A stretch of 45,525 nucleotides of DNA from Cyclospora cayetanensis. Its lineage: Eukaryota > Apicomplexa > Conoidasida > Eucoccidiorida > Eimeriidae. Location of the stretch: positions 1-45,525 of the forward strand of contig NW_020312200.1 of assembly GCF_002999335.1 (NCBI RefSeq), written 5' to 3'. Both the position numbers and the translations under genes were made by a program. Shown here one piece after another: positions 20,301-31,000 of the stretch. How positions within the stretch are numbered: the first letter of the stretch is position 1; each line of letters starts with the position of its first letter. The notes under the pieces are model-generated. The model saw nothing but the letters and a program-made list of their open reading frames with translations. It did not search any database and had not been told where the DNA came from.

Positions 20301-23120
20301 CATCTCACCTGCACGGCAGCTTTGATTCGTTGGAGGGATGCACAGCCTCCGAAGCGCGAGGTAAGAGACACTGTCAAGCGCCGACAGTCTTCAATCTGCA
20401 GCATGCAGAGCGCGCAAAGTCTGTGAAGAAGAGCAGCCTGCCTGCCTCGTCTTTTGGAATGCCTCAGCCCATCTTCTCCTCTTCCCCTTCCCCTCTTCCC
20501 TGCTGACAAAGGAGCAAGACTTACTCGTCCGCTTCTCAGCAATCCAAGACACCGATTTACGCCGATTTTCAAGGCCTAATGCAATCGCAAGGCAGCAACT
20601 CCTGAAGTCTGAAGCGGAGAGACGGCTGCAGGAACGCCTCTAACGCGCATACAGAGAGCTGCAGCTGTAGCAGCCTCCTCCGCGAGGTGTATGTGTATAC
20701 GTGTGTGTGTATGTGTATATATACGTGTGTGTGTGTGTAGGTGTATATATACGTGTGTGTGTATGTGTATATATACGTGTGTGTGCGTATGTGTGTATAT
20801 ATGTATGTGTGTATGTGTACATATACGTGAGTGTGTATGTGTACATACACGTGTGTGTGTGTGTGTAAATATACGTGTGTGTGTGTGTATGTGTATATAT
20901 ACGTGTGTGTGTGTGTATGTGTAAATATACGTGTGTGTGTATGTGTAAATATACGTGTGTGTGTGTATATATATACGTGTGTGTGTATATATGTGTGTAT
21001 GTATGTGTGTATATATGTGTATGTATAAATATATATAGACATACATATAAACATACATACACAAATACATATAAATATAGACATATTTAATGCATATAAA
21101 CACTCGTACCTGCGGCACGGTGAGCTTGTGGTCTAACGCTTCAGTAGCGCCTTTAGTGGTTCGTCGAATAAGCCCTTCCAGATCTTGTTTATCTGGAAGC
21201 TCTCTCCGTGCAAGCGACAAGACGTAGGCATTCGTGACGGCTACGGCTGCAACTCCCACATCAATCTCCTGCTGCTGCTGTTGCTGCTGCTGCTGCTCGA
21301 GAACTGCCAACACAGCAGCATACACCTCCTCTGCCGCTTCAGCGTTGCCTTGCTGCTGCTGCAACACGCCATGCTGCACCCAAACACCTGCTAACTCCCC
21401 CTCATCTAAGTGCTGCAAGGCTGCGCTTTGAGAGACTCCAGCTTCCGCTGCACAGAGATCTGCAGCAAGAGAAAACAGCGAAGAGCAGCAGCAGCAGCAG
21501 CAGCGGCGCCATCGCCAAGCGCACCACACCGCACCATCACGAAATACACCAGTCACACGCAACCCCACCTCCCCACTGCTGCCGAAACAGCTGGACATAC
21601 ACCTAGCGCCTTCCCACTTGCAGCACCTCTGACCCCCCAAATCGCATGAATCATTCGCTCCAATGCAGCTGAACGTACACCTAGCAGCCTACCCAACGCC
21701 CTTTGCAGCAGCGCTGCTGCGGCTTCGCTCTTCTTCTGCTGCATGTACAGACACGCTGCGTTGAAGGGTAGCTCGAAGGTGTCGCTGCCGCCACAGTTTC
21801 CCCTCAAGGCTTCCACCACGGCAGGGGGGAAGGATAGACTGCTGCTGCTCGTGCTGCTGCCGTCAATTGCAGCTTCCGACTCAAGCATGCATGCTGCAGA
21901 TGCAAGATAGTTCGAGACAAGCAAATCCTGCAGAAAAAGAGCGGCAACAACACCCCACACAGATACTCGCTCAGCATCACCAGCCCCCCTGCTCAATGCA
22001 GCAGCATGCAAAACACCCAAAAGGGAGGCAGCAGCAGCGCTGGCAGCAACACGCAACAAACGCAAGCGTGCCTCAGAATGCGCAGATTCCGAAAGGAGTC
22101 GTCCATATATCTCAAACGCCTCGCGGTAGCGTCCGCAGCGATGCAGCTGCATACAACATACGTATACACATACATTATATATTTATACATATATATATAT
22201 ACATACACATGCATATATATACGCATACATATATATAGATATATATGTGTACATATATGTACACACACATACACATGCATATATATACACATACACATGC
22301 ATATATGTACACATACACATACAAATACACATACATATATAGACATATATGTATACATATATATATACACACACACATGCACATACATACATACAAATAC
22401 ACATACACATACATACATTACAGACATACGTAGAGCAGCATCAGGTTTTTCAAGGCATATATGGATCCTCAAGTGTCGCTCTGCATGCGTTTTCGGAGGC
22501 TGCACAATCGCGCCGACGTAAGGCAGCAGCACTGAAACTGGCAGTTCAACTTACTACTTGGGCATGGAGGTGGGTAAGGGCCATGGCGTTGTGCGTCTGC
22601 GGCTGTCTTTGCAGCTCTGCGAGCAGCTGGAGCGCCTTTTGCGGTTTGTTGAGTCGGTAAAGGCAGTACGCCTCCTCAAGGGCAAGAGGCGGGGGTGTAT
22701 GAGCAGCAGCAGAATCCTCGCCGGAAGACTCCTTTTGCTGCTGCTGCTGTCGCAGTCTGCGAATTGCAGCTCGAGCAGATTCCCACCTGCCCGTCTGCAG
22801 GGCTGAGAATACAAGGGCCTCTGTCTGCTTCAGACTTAGCGGCACTGCACGCAAGAAAACAGTTCCACTCCGGGGGAGAAATGCAGAGTGACAAACCTGT
22901 GTACTACTGCCGCTGCTTGGCAGGCAGTGTATCGCCAGCTAGATGGACTCTCGAATGGTGCAATGGAGCCTGAGACTCGAAGGCTGGGCTCACGTTGTGT
23001 GGAGGTTTTGAAGGCTTTGTCATATTCCTCCTTGGCGAGGAGCTCCTCCAACACGCTGAAGGCCTTTCCCTCGTCACCACAAGACGCTGCCACCATTGTT
23101 GCAGTTGGGCGATTCTTCAC
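17313..23120 (-). CDS. SRP72: Signal recognition particle subunit SRP72
   Basis: SRP72 binds SRP RNA with SRP68 in the particle that targets ribosomes to the ER. Exons (minus): 22994-23120, 22897-22969, 22558-22834, 22051-22146, 21693-21927, 21110-21459, 20309-20437, 18826-19131 and 17313-17794, giving about 691 residues in one frame (human protein 671). TPR-like segments align with the family along the whole length: ALEEAYCLYRLNKPQKAL, GRYREAFEIYGRLL, FELPFNAACLYMQQ and LLQRALDLCAAEAG. The last exon carries the SRP72 RNA-binding signature: RKRKKKIRYPKGWDPSKP, then PPDPERWKPKHER. Poly-Gln inserts lie between TPR helices. The frame ends at a donor after HER; the short terminal exon, probably at 16.7-17.06 kb, is unresolved. 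The 22051 donor is the least sure. The start is the first Met of exon 1. Confidence 0.93.
17795..18825. other. SRP72 intron with CTG-sense triplet repeats
   Basis: This intron splits SRP72 between RALENSQ and GSASTAAYVE, residues that are contiguous when aligned with the human protein. Both splice sites are phase 0 (CAG|gtaaat and cctcag|GGT). It is about 1 kb and packed with CAG triplets on plus, i.e. CTG in the transcript, which makes long spurious Leu, Cys or Ala open frames in all directions. Confidence 0.8.
19132..20308. other. SRP72 intron, 1.2 kb
   Basis: Lies between exons ending ...IKAAVQ and starting AEETLRDLL, both phase 0. It contains a short TATA run (19747-19785), a GAGACA-rich stretch near 20095-20190 (CT-rich in the transcript) and no protein-like open frame. 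Nothing else recognised. Confidence 0.75.
20685..21095. repeat. TG/TATA minisatellite in SRP72 intron
   Basis: Roughly 400 bp of tgtgtgtgtatgtgtatatatacg units (18-26 bp, about fifteen variants) tapering into TATA/CATA. It lies inside the intron between exons 21110-21459 and 20309-20437, ending only ~15 bp from the donor. In the transcript it reads as CA/TA. The His/Thr/Tyr/Ile open frames through it are artefacts. Confidence 0.92.
22150..22432. repeat. CATA/TATA microsatellite in SRP72 intron
   Basis: About 280 bp of acatacacat, atatat and gcatat words occupying most of the intron between the exons ending ...HLHAQ and starting LHRCGRYREAF. It begins 4 bp from the intron's 3' splice site (tatgcag|CTGCAT on minus). 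In the transcript it is TG/TA rich, and thus relatively pyrimidine-rich next to the acceptor. Confidence 0.9.
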
Positions 23121-24106
23121 GATTTCTACGAATTCGCTTTTGTGGAGTGGTACGGAGTGCTTGCACGGGCAGTAGGAGCAGAAGTAGTCATGCAGGTATA
23201 CGCCGCGCGAGGTGTCTGTACACTGCGAGGAGCCTCGATGGCGAGCCTGCTACAGAGCACAGCAGCCCATCGCGGCAGCCGCTGCCCTTGAGATCGCAGC
23301 AACAGCAGTGAAATGCAGAAGTACGCGGGCAGAGTGTTGCGTTGTTGCTGTTACTGTCGCCACTGTTGTTGTTGCCGTTGGGGTGCTGCAGCACTCCCCC
23401 GGTGAGGTGATTCGGGTGTGCGTCGTGCGACGTCTCTTGGAAAACGATGACCACATGCACCGTTTCTTGCCGATCATGCTGCCTACTGCATGCAGCATGC
23501 TGCATGCAGTATGATCAGCAGCTGGCGGATGGGGCTGGACTCCTTGGTGGCAGCAGCTCGTAGCGGCGCTGCTGCTGTGTTGCTGCCTGCCTGCCTGCCT
23601 GCCTGCCGCGAGAGGGGCCGCGCACAAATAAAGAGTCGGTCCCTCCCTCCTACTAGGTGTCTGTGCCTTTAAAATAAGACTATCCTATTTTTATTTAGCT
23701 GTAACCGGCTGCTGATGCCGCAACAATAACAGCAGCAGCAGCTACGCAGAAGCGGGGGGGAAGGAGAGCCGCCACCTCGCCGAACGGGGCAGACGCGCAG
23801 CGCAACACTGCAGCAACACGCCTCTCACCTCGGCTCCTCCATTGCTGCGCGCTGCATGCAGCCGAGATCTGATCTGCGAAGATTCCGACAAATTTGCTCG
23901 CCTTTTGCCTTTTTATGCGTATGCCTGCTGATTTGGGGGTGTCTTCGAGCAGCTTTCCGCGCCGTGAGCAGCAACTGCGGTAGCAGCAGCAGCAGTGTTG
24001 GTCGTGGTGGCTTTTGCTGCAGGACCGGTCCGTGCCGCTGCCTGGACGGCAGCAGCTGCAAAAAAAGGCACAAAAGGCGAATTTTCGCCCTTTACGCGTC
24101 CTCAAA
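23121..24106. promoter_or_regulatory. Divergent intergenic region SRP72 / unknown gene
   Basis: Just under 1 kb between the two divergent start codons. It holds a 28-bp perfect palindrome built on TGCATGCA (23484-23511), a gcctgcctgcctgcctgcc run near 23585 and an AT-rich segment (23668-23697). No protein-like frame is evident. By position it should contain the promoters of both genes; no core promoter element can be named from sequence. Confidence 0.5.
23484..23511. repeat. 28-bp perfect palindrome, TGCATGCA core
   Basis: The sequence tactgcatgcagca and its exact reverse complement are joined with no spacer, giving a 28-bp perfect inverted repeat with two TGCATGCA-type half sites. It lies in the region shared by the divergent SRP72 and unknown-gene promoters, about 365 bp from the SRP72 start codon. 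Confidence 0.95.
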
Positions 24107-24311
24107 ATGGAGGCTGCTGTAAGCCTTTGCGGCAGCGGCAGCGGACTGCCTGCGCCGCAGTGCCGTGTCGTTACAGCGGAGGAGCTGGCTGAGGATACTC
24201 GACGATTTGCCGCTTTTCAGTGGGCTATTGGCATTGGGGAGGCGCAGCAGATCCTGTCACGTCCAGAAGAGGAGCCTGCAGCGGCAGGTGCGGCAGCCAG
24301 CGGCGCAGCAG

Positions 24312-24346
<35 letters not shown>

Positions 24347-26973
24347 GAAAGGCCAAACATCAAGTTCAGGGGATGGGAGCCTGTAAGACTGTCTGAGGGC
24401 ACTGTAGAAGCGTAGTGCAGCGGCGAACTCCCTTTAGCTCCTGTTGCAGCCTCCTAGACAGTCGTATGGGAGGCAGCATGAAAGCCCGCTCTTCAAGCAC
24501 ATGCGTGTTTGAATGCTTGCATGTGTGTAGAAAGCTGCGTGGCTGTCCGTGTGTGGCTGCGTGCATGCACGTGCTGCTTGTAGTATGGACACATGGTGGC
24601 TGCATGCATGCACATGCTGCGTGCGCGTCTGTACATGTATATGTGTGGATACAGGGATCGAAGTGGTCACCAGCGAATAGACGTCGTATTGCAAAGGCGC
24701 TTGGCGCTGTACTGCAAGAGCCTTGCAGAGCTGTACTTTGCCCAGTGCCGTGGCACGAAGAGGGGTGTAGCAGCAACAGCAGCAACAGCAGCCAGCAGCA
24801 GCAGAGCAGCAGCATTAGCAGCAGCACGACTTCGGCAGTAGTGTCGCCTCTGGGCGTTAGACTGGAGGTGAAGGATGTTGGGCTTGTTGCAGCAGCTTTG
24901 GATGTCTGCGTCGTGAAGGAGGCTAAGGGAAGGGCCTTTGTTCCCTTCCACACGTAAGTCTTGAATGAGTGTACAGGCAGCCTTGCTCCTCGCATGCTTT
25001 TTTTGAATCTTTCACGACAGGGGATGGGGAGGCGACTCGGTGTGCTTTCAACAGTGCACCTAAGCATCAGCGCAGTGCCTTTGACAGTAGGGGGCTTTCT
25101 AAAGAATGCTGTCAAGTCTCCTGAAGACGCATGCAGAGGGAAGGGGGACGAAGCCGTCGGTTCTTTCTAGCCAACAGCTTCTTCGGCTGCAGTGCAGACG
25201 CTTGACCACCATGTGGCTCCTCTTTCAAAGGCTTTTGTGAAACGCCCCCCTCCCTCCCCCCTGTCGCTCCCTTGCGCCTCTGAGTGGCGTTCTCTGCATG
25301 CCTAGGATGGCTCTATGTATACGTATGTATTGCGTATGTATTACGTATATATTGCGTATTATAAGTGTGTCAATATGTCGCATGTATCCGCGTTTTTTTC
25401 ATTTGCGTTGCTTTTTGCGGTCCAGAGGGCTTACGATGCTCGATGAGGCTGTCTGTGTCGTAGACTTGTGCTTGGACTGCTCAACGGTGTCGGCAGTGAC
25501 TATGCGCCGCATCTTTGTCTTGGCATGTCTGTGCAATCTCGTGAAAGAAGCACCCATCCCCGTGTTTCTAACGGATCTCTCGACGTCGGCTGTAAAAGCG
25601 TCCGTATGCAGAGGGCCAAGAGGTGAGGCTACTGCCAAGTATTCGCAGCCTTTAGACACCTGGGGGAGGCTATTTACGGAGCCCTCTCTCCTTCGCGCGC
25701 ATGTGCTGCTGCGTATCTGGTGGCAAAATAACTGCGCCATATATGCACATAGCGAAGTGTCTCCTCTGATTTCCCCCTCCTCCCCCCCCCCCCGTTGCGT
25801 CTCGCTGTGAGGAGGGCTTTGCCTGTGCTTTCGTCACGGTGCCATTGTTGCTGCCTTGCTGCCTCAGTGCTGTTTCTTTTCTGCTGCTGCTGCTTCGTCC
25901 GTCGAGGCTTTCCGTTAGCAAGAGGGAGAGGGGGAGAAGTGGGAGGGAGGCGTCTTCATCCAGCCACAACGGTGGCAGAGTCTCTGTCTGTTGCCGCGTT
26001 CCTTGTGGGGAGCCGCTGTCGCTTGGGGTGCGAGTCACCGAGAGAGAGACAGAGAGACTGCCAGACTGTGTCTCGTCTTTGCAGGCGTTCCCCTAATTGT
26101 TTACGAACGCCTTTCGTTGGACGCTTTTGCCAGAGAACTGCAACTAGGTCACAAGAAACAAAGTGTGTTGCTGCAGGGAGCCAGTCGGGGGGGAGAAGGG
26201 GTTGCAGAGTTTCGCACGTTTTTGTCGCGTGGTGCTGCAGGCAGTCCGCTCTGCCGCATGCCTCGGCAATCCGTTTTGTTCTTTGCACGTGATGCTCCCC
26301 GTTGCGGATCTGCGTGCGCTGCGCAGCTATGGCTTCAAAGGCCGTTGCGGAGGCGTTGAAGCGCCTCAAATTAGGATGGATTTTGCCGCTAGGGCGCTGT
26401 CGCATGCCCTTCGAGAGCGTCACGAACCTCAAAACACGAGCAGCGCCAGGCGCCAATACTCCTGTTGTTGCTGCTGCTGCTGCTGCTGGTCAGCAGCAAC
26501 AGCAGCAGCAGCAGCAGCAGGAGAGCAGTGCCGCTGCGGCAGAAGATGCGGGAGGGGCGTTGTCTGCATCTGTTCCTACTCCGAAGAAGCGAGGGAGAAC
26601 AAAACAGGAGCAGCAGCAGCAGCAGCAGCAGCAACAGCAGGGGCATGCCAAGAGGCATCAAGGGCAGCAGTCTGAAGGCAAGAGCGACAGTCCTACCGCA
26701 GCGAAACTTAAGCTGGAAGAAGGTGCAGCAGCGAACGCAGGTGCAGCCGTTTCAGCCGCTGCGGAAGACAGCACGAGCGAGGAAGAGGTCAAGCAGAAGC
26801 TCTCGAGCAACAAAAAGGGAAAGAAAGTTGCAGCGGCTGCTCCACACGCCTCGAGATCCGCAGATTCGCCTCAGGGGCAGCAACAACAGCACCACATGCA
26901 GCAGCAGCAGCAACAGCCGCCTCTGCGAATGGACTCTTCAGACGATTCGAGCGAAGATGATGAGGATGACTGA
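24107..26973 (+). CDS. Unidentified five-exon gene, acidic C-terminus
   Basis: Not recognised. Exons 24107-24382, 24655-24953, 25426-25622, 26085-26162 and 26327-26973 join in phase through GT/AG sites into 498 codons. Exon 1 has poly-Gln then a KFRGWEP end. Exon 2 begins GSKWSPANRRRIAKALGAVL and has a Ser/Gln insert, then LGVRLEVKDVGLVAAALDVC. Exon 3 has TMRRIFVLACLCNLVKEAPI. Exons 3-5 join as RGPRGVPLIVYERLSLDAFA, then RELQLGHKKQTMASKAVAEA. After about residue 320 comes a poly-Gln, Lys-rich tail with a KKRGRTK patch and a DSSDDSSEDDEDD terminus, typical of nuclear or nucleolar proteins. A VPLIVYERLS...ELQLGHKKQ pattern faintly recalls L7Ae/Rpp38-type folds, and TMRR...RGP recalls Rpp30; neither is strong enough to name it. 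Exon 1 and exon 5 boundaries are the least certain. Confidence 0.65.
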
Positions 26974-28036
26974 AAAGGCAAGCGAGCAGCAGCTCGAGCT
27001 TGCAGGCCGTCTGTCTGAGAGAAAGGCGCGCAATTGACAGCACTTCACTTGGAGCTCAGCCAAATATATAAATATATTTATATATATATTTATTTATGTG
27101 TACATGCGGCTTTTCCGACAGAGAGCAGCGGCGTGCTGCACACTGCCCCTGCCGCTCTGAATGCTTGCATGCATGCATGAGCTGGTTCTCAAGAGCCGCT
27201 TCGGGGTGGTCTCTTCTTTTCTTGCTCCTCTCCTATCACTCAAACACCTGGCTCTCTGTTTCTCACCAGGTCCGCACGTTGCAGCCAATTTGTCGCGGTC
27301 GGTGGCTTAGCGGCGAGGCGCGTTCTTATTAGAGGGGGATTTTGTTTTCTCTGCACATCGTTTGTCGTCTCTCTACCAGATTTGTTGAGTGAAAAAGGAC
27401 GGCAGTTTCGGATTCGCTGTAAACTAAAGGCGCACACGGGGCACCCCAGTCGCGTAAATCTGTAGAGATTGCTCCCCGCCACTTCGCAGAAAAATGAGCA
27501 GTGTGAAGTTCGTCTTTACGCATGCATAAAGATGCCGCGCAGCAGTCTATGTCGCCTCGTGTGACGAACACCTGCTTCCTCTCTAGTGAAGGCTCTGAGT
27601 CAGAAGCTCCCTCTTTCGCCTATAGTTAGTCTGTATCTTATGGCTTCGCTTTCCTTAGGCCCTAAAGGCGGAAATGCTAGGAGCATCGATTGCCTCTGTC
27701 CCCTTCTAACTTGGGCTGCTGCATAGTCTGTGCCGTCCTCTTTTCGGCGCACTGCATGCATGCTACATGCTGCGTGTTCCCCCTCTTCTTTCCCGCCCCC
27801 CTTCTCCCCCGCTGTTGTGGATTTCACGCCCAATTGCTCCCTCGATACATACCCCTGAGATGTTGCTCGTGCCGCCTCTGCAGACGGAGGGGGAGGAATT
27901 TAATGGAAAGAGGGAGGGGGGAGAAGGAGACGCGCGTGCGCGCTGCTTGGGCTTGCTCACGCGCTTGATGTGGCCGCCCTAAGTGTGCAGCAAACGCTGC
28001 AGCTGCTAGCCAAGTGGCAACCGCTGCATGCATGCG
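26974..28036. other. Convergent intergenic region
   Basis: 1.06 kb between the stop codons of the unknown plus gene and minus-strand CSE1. It contains an AT-only block (27062-27098: aaatatata, tatttatatat, tttattta) just after the plus stop, which could serve 3'-end formation. TGCATGCATGCA words occur at 27166-27178 and 28024-28034. No gene seen. Confidence 0.6.
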
Positions 28037-31000
28037 CTAAGCTAGCAGCTGCAGCAGTGCAGAGTTCGGCTTTTCAGCAGCAGCTACGCTCTGCTGGATC
28101 GTAGGCAGCAAGGGAAGCAGCGACGCGCGCAGCGCTTCTCGCAAATCCACCATATCGCCAAGCTGAGGCATCAAAACAACGCCCAAGGAGAGCAGAGGAG
28201 ATAGAGGGGGGGAGGTGGCACCAGTGATGAAAGGCCATAGGCATAAGCGCTAAGAGTTGCCCCCAAAACATGCGCAAGAACGCACCAGGAGCGAAAAAAA
28301 CAGACTAAAAGCATGCCGACGGAAACGCACAGCTACTGAGCTACGTATGTCCAAGAAAGGGAGGAGCGAGAAGCGGGGGGGGGGGACGGCTACACACAGT
28401 GATAGAAAGACAGAGATATACATATGTGAATATTAATACATATATATATATATATAGCAACAACCCGGATAGTGAAAGAAAGAGATATAGCGAGAGAGCA
28501 CACACATACACACAGAGAGATATACGTGTATATCGCAAGAAAACATACACACAGAGAGATATACGTGTATAGCAAGAAAACATACACACAGAGAGATATA
28601 TGTGTGTAGCAAGAAAACATACACACACACAGATATATGTATATAGCAAGAACACACACACACAGAGAGATATGTGTATAGCAAGAAAACATACACACAC
28701 ACACATATGTGTATATCGCAAGAAAACACACACACAGAGACAGCAAGCAAGCCAGCTTACATAGTCGGTGATGGCTGCATTGTCTGCCAGCGCGAGGCGT
28801 GAGAAAGAGACGTCAAAGCCAACCCGCTGCTCCTGCCCGTCTGCCTGCATGCATGCGCAAAAGGAAGTGTATGTATGCATACATGTATGTGTGGGGAAAC
28901 ATCGTGATGGGATGCAGAGGCTTTCCCTGTCTGCGTTTCTCTTGGAAGGGGCAGCGTGGCTGGTGCCGTAGAAGTCTCTTTCTCTCTCTATGTCTGTTTT
29001 TCCCTCTCTCTCTCGCTCTCACTGTCGAAATATCCCGCTCTCTCTCTCTCTATATATATATCTCTACATATATATATCTCCCTGTCTATCTGTCTTTGCT
29101 GGGAAAGCGGCAGAAGAATTGCAACCAGAGACTCCTGAAAGAGCAGCAGTGCCTGCGGCAGTTGTTGCTGGAGACCAACTCACATCATCGTCAGGATCAA
29201 AGTCAGTGCCAGCAGCAGCTCTGCGATCAGCTCGTTCTGTGGCTGCAGCAGCCGCAACAAAAGGCAACAGATCCTTGCCAGTAGGGCGGATCTTCGAAAA
29301 AAATGGCACAGAGGCAACAGTGTGCAGCAGCCGAACCGCACGCTCAAAAACACCCCCCTTCTTCTCTCACCTGCGCTTCCAAAGTCATACCCACTAAGGA
29401 GAGTCTCCATAGTTTGCAGCATTTTGTGCAACAGCTGAGGCTCAGCTGCTGCAGCGGCAGCTGCCGCTGCCAGCCGCGCTAGTCCTACCATAAACACCTT
29501 CTTCTTTGACAGAGAACACCCCGACTCCAAGCTGTGCTGCACTGACGGCAGCGCTATTGCACAAACCACCTGCTGTAAAAGCCCTTGCTGCAGCTGCTCC
29601 AATCCGCATGGCAAAGCTGTAATGTCAGGAGAGCGGCACTGTTTTCAATCGTCACACAACATACACACACACGTATATATGTGTATGTATGTGTGTGTAT
29701 GTATGTGTATGTATGAATGTGTATGTATGAATGTATATAGGTATTAATATGTATTCGTATGAGCATCTATATATATATACACAGATATTGACACATGCAT
29801 GTATACATGCACATAGATGCATGTGTGCACATGTAGACGTGTATATCGTGTGCGTATATTCGTACATGCATACGAATGCATCTACAAGCACAAAGATACA
29901 CACATGCATACAGCTACGCACAAATACATACATATAGACACATCCATAGAGAAGCCTGCACATACATACATCCAAGAAAGGCTTCCGCAGCCAAATAGAG
30001 GACAGCCTTGAGCTGCAGGGATGCTCGCGCCATACAGAGGCGGGGAGCCGCGCGGCATCTCCGCTTTTAAAAGCTTGTTTTTTGAGGCGAACGAAACGTC
30101 AGTGTGCAGGGGAAGGTTTTGTTACTTGGAACAAAAGCAGGGAGAAGGAGAGATGCGCGTTGAAAGTCTGCTGCTGAAGCTGATGGGCTCTTTTTAGGAG
30201 CACCGTTAGCAATGTGGGGAGAAGCTGCTTGTAGGCTTCGAAAGGCAGGAACCTGTGCGAGAGCACATCCGAAAGCGAACAAACACAGCAAGAAAGAGGT
30301 GCACAAGACTGCCTTCTCCGTCTGCATGTGGATGGCGAGCGCTGGCTTCGATCTGCTCACCTGAAGATAGCGTTGAGCAGATCGAAGCCAGCGGCTGCGA
30401 GTTTTCGGTGATAAATGCAGAACTGCATTCTCTCGAGGAGCTGTGCAACGCGTCCATGCAGAAGCACCTGGATTTGTTGTTGTTGCTGCTGCTGTTGAGG
30501 CTGGTGATACCCCTGCTGCTGCAGCTGCCGCAGAAAGACGCTTACAAGACGCACCAACGCAGGCACATTCCCCTGAGACGCTACCCAGACGTGTGGCTGC
30601 AGCAAGTGCTCTAGAAGATCGACATAAAGACGACTGCTTCCAATGGTTCCCGTGCGGGAGGCACCTTCCAACAAGACACCGAGGATCTGCAAAATCCACA
30701 CTTCAAAAAGGCGCAGAACGTTAAGCAGCCCACGCAACCGATGCTCAGGCACGCACAGCCGCGACGCTAAGAGACAGGAAGAGAAAAGAAGAGATAGACA
30801 GAGAATGAGAGAGCGAGAGAAGAGACAGAGAGAAGAGAGAGATAGACAGAGAGAAGAGAGAGGTAGACAGAGAGAGAGAGGTGGGCAGAGAGAGAGAGAG
30901 ATAGACAGAGAGAAGAGAGAGATACACAGAGAGATAGACAGAGAGATAGACAGAGAGAAGAGAGATAGACAGAGAGAGAGAGAGATAGACACACACACAC

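Noticed and set aside
20569..21090. His/Thr/Tyr and Cys/Val-rich long ORFs
   Set aside because: Both come from the TG/CA minisatellite inside an SRP72 intron. The conserved frame ends at the GT donor before it.
24107..26973. Naming the unknown gene as RNase P subunit Rpp30 or Rpp38
   Set aside because: Only two short patches resemble those families, in an order and spacing that do not fit a full alignment, so no symbol was assigned.
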